NCBI RefSeq assembly: GCF_014230055.1
Contig: NZ_JACHVA010000127.1
Coordinates: 169,574 to 233,573 of the forward strand
Length of the DNA: 64,000 nucleotides
DNA from: Puniceicoccus vermicola
Lineage (GTDB): Bacteria; Verrucomicrobiota; Verrucomicrobiia; Opitutales; Puniceicoccaceae
Direction of reading: 5' to 3'
The notes under the pieces are model-generated. The model saw nothing but the letters and a program-made list of their open reading frames with translations. It had not been told where the DNA came from and did no database searches. This document shows, piece after piece, positions 63,068 to 64,000 of this stretch. Within the stretch, counting starts at the first letter, position 1. Every line of letters begins with the position of its first letter. Made by a program: the position numbers and the translations under genes.

Positions 63068-63528
63068 CTTCCGGGACCGTTCCATCCAGCCACGAATTAG
63101 ACACTACACCGCCTCTTGGGTGCGGTGGACGGCGTTTGCTCCGTCTCTTAAACAGAAACGCTACACGATAAAACCCCTCGCAGACTTTGCTCGCGACATC
63201 CCTCTAGAAGAAAGCATAACAAACTAGGGATCCTAGGGATTCCCCGTTCTTGTTGGCATGGCAACCATCGGCTTTCAGATACATTTTCGCCGACGATAAA
63301 TATCACCGTCGTCAATCCGCCAGAGTGACAGTAACAGTTGCAGTCAAGTTTCCAATTCGCTGATGTATCGTTTAAGTTAACCCTAATACGATTTGTTTTG
63401 CTCGTCAAAGTCCATCGATTTTCCCCAATGCTAAAAGCCCTTCTTACCTTCGCAATCTAGGGTCTACTCCAAAGTTTGGGGACCGGGCATAATTTGTGAT
63501 TATTTTTCTTTAGGATTATTGTGTGTGT
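63068..63528. other. Intergenic stretch between beta-helix gene and insertion sequence
   Basis: About 460 bases without recognised coding content. A six-base hairpin CACCGC/GCGGTG (63107-63127) follows the beta-helix stop. The DNA becomes more AT-rich to the right. The probable end of the insertion sequence lies near 63459. Confidence 0.5.
63459..63490. repeat. Possible terminal sequence of the ISL3-type insertion sequence
   Basis: AGGGTCTACTCCAAAGTTTG and the following GGGACCGGGCAT lie about 40-70 bases beyond the transposase stop, where the terminal inverted repeat is expected in ISL3-family elements. The matching other end is outside the window, so this rests on position only. Confidence 0.3.
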
Positions 63529-64000
63529 TCATTGGCACTGAGCGAGGACGCGCAGTCGGTAATTTTCAAAGTTTCTGAAGCCGAAGGCTCTTCTTTGGAT
63601 GAGTTTCATTTTTCTGTGGAAGCCTTCGGTGATGGCATTGTTTTTGGTAAATCGCCACATGGTGGCGATGGGCTCGATCCATTGTTGGAGGGTCTTGGCG
63701 AGGGTTTTGAGTTGTGCAAAGCCCTGTTGTTGTAGTTCTTCGATATGTCGATAGAGCTCTTTGGCATTTGATCGACACTTCTTTGCTGTGCAGGACTTCT
63801 GGCAGAGAAGGGAGTGGATTTGCCATCGTTTGAGATAGAGGGGCTCGAGGGTTGGGTGCTTGTCGAAGAGTTCCTGACGGCGTCGGATCTGTTTTTGCGA
63901 GAGGCGCCCGGGTCGGGTTCGCAGGATCGCCAGGAGTCCGCTGTTGCGGGTAATCTCGGGAGCAATCTCACGGCAAAGGCCCGTGAAGTGATGAGCGAGT
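63529..64000 (-). CDS. ISL3-family transposase, C-terminal part (5' end outside window)
   Basis: Minus-strand frame open to the right window edge and ending in TGA. The last ~155 residues contain LRTRPGRLSQKQIRRRQELF, a helical stretch, then WIEPIATMWRFTKNNAITEG and FHRKMKLIQRRAFGFRNFEN, which is the characteristic end of the DDE_Tnp_ISL3 domain; the glutamate in AITEGFH is the likely last acidic residue of the DDE triad. It is not visible as a long ATG-started frame because the start lies outside. Marks an IS inserted next to the decayed carbohydrate genes. Confidence 0.88.
   Translation of the reverse strand, partial: LAHHFTGLCREIAPEITRNSGLLAILRTRPGRLSQKQIRRRQELFDKHPTLEPLYLKRWQIHSLLCQKSCTAKKCRSNAKELYRHIEELQQQGFAQLKTLAKTLQQWIEPIATMWRFTKNNAITEGFHRKMKLIQRRAFGFRNFENYRLRVLAQCQ

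Noticed and set aside
63523..63971. Short frames on both strands near the right edge (63523-63735 plus, 63606-63971 and 63566-63826 minus)
   Set aside because: They are shadow frames of the ISL3 transposase C terminus read in the remaining minus-strand frame.

Overview
The window looks like chromosomal DNA of a free-living member of the Verrucomicrobiota, most likely Opitutae (Puniceicoccales-like). This is inferred from gene style: a PEP-CTERM secreted protein, a prepilin-like protein with the H-X9-DG tail, a LamG/glycoside hydrolase/CBM9-like enzyme, a sulfatase remnant, transposases of the REP-associated (RAYT) type and a moderately GC-rich base composition. There is no rRNA, CRISPR array or prophage. 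One tRNA (Val, anticodon GAC) is present.

Layout. 0-4.2 kb: end of aroB, then two overlapping membrane glycosyltransferase genes, one of them a fusion. 4.2-14.1 kb: mainly minus-strand housekeeping (tyrS, RAYT copy 1, a glutathionyl-hydroquinone reductase-like gene, protoporphyrinogen oxidase, purK-purE, tRNA-Val and rpsU, a cytochrome c/sugar dehydrogenase fusion). 14.3-23 kb: a frameshifted osmC, an N-carbamoylputrescine amidase, sucA-sucB, a sulfotransferase, purD and purN. 23.3-29.6 kb: a carbohydrate ABC transporter operon headed by a TPR lipoprotein and containing an oversized permease. 29.8-33.3 kb: an orphan DppD/DppF-like ATPase pair, a Bax-inhibitor-1 protein and an MnmM/YtqB-like methyltransferase.

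33.3-40.0 kb is an eight-gene, mostly overlapping operon: a two-domain DcrB/PsbP-like exported protein, an unknown anchored protein, a DUF3450-like coiled-coil protein, a TtpC-like ExbB, a short ExbB, ExbD, TonB and a TPR protein. It matches the plan of the marine TonB2/TtpC energy-transduction systems, with two extra genes at the front. RAYT copy 2 abuts its end. 41-48 kb: a GspE/PilB ATPase, a response regulator with a degenerate NtrC-type ATPase domain, an O-antigen-ligase-like protein, a polyphosphate kinase 2 and a 23S rRNA uracil methyltransferase.

48-64 kb is accessory carbohydrate territory: HpcH/HpaI aldolase, YesU-like (DUF1961) protein, H-X9-DG prepilin, a 1142-residue LamG/GH/CBM9-like enzyme, a GntR/LacI hybrid regulator, a DNRLRE-type protein, a PEP-CTERM protein and a 680-residue enzyme of unknown specificity. 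A 20-base perfect palindrome plus a third half-site lies between the last two and is a good operator candidate for the nearby regulator. From 59 kb to the right edge the genes are decaying: an esterase with an internal deletion, a frameshifted and truncated sulfatase, a GH2 enzyme cut at its catalytic domain and joined to a beta-helix pectinase-like gene lacking its signal peptide, and then the 3' end of an ISL3-type transposase running out of the window.
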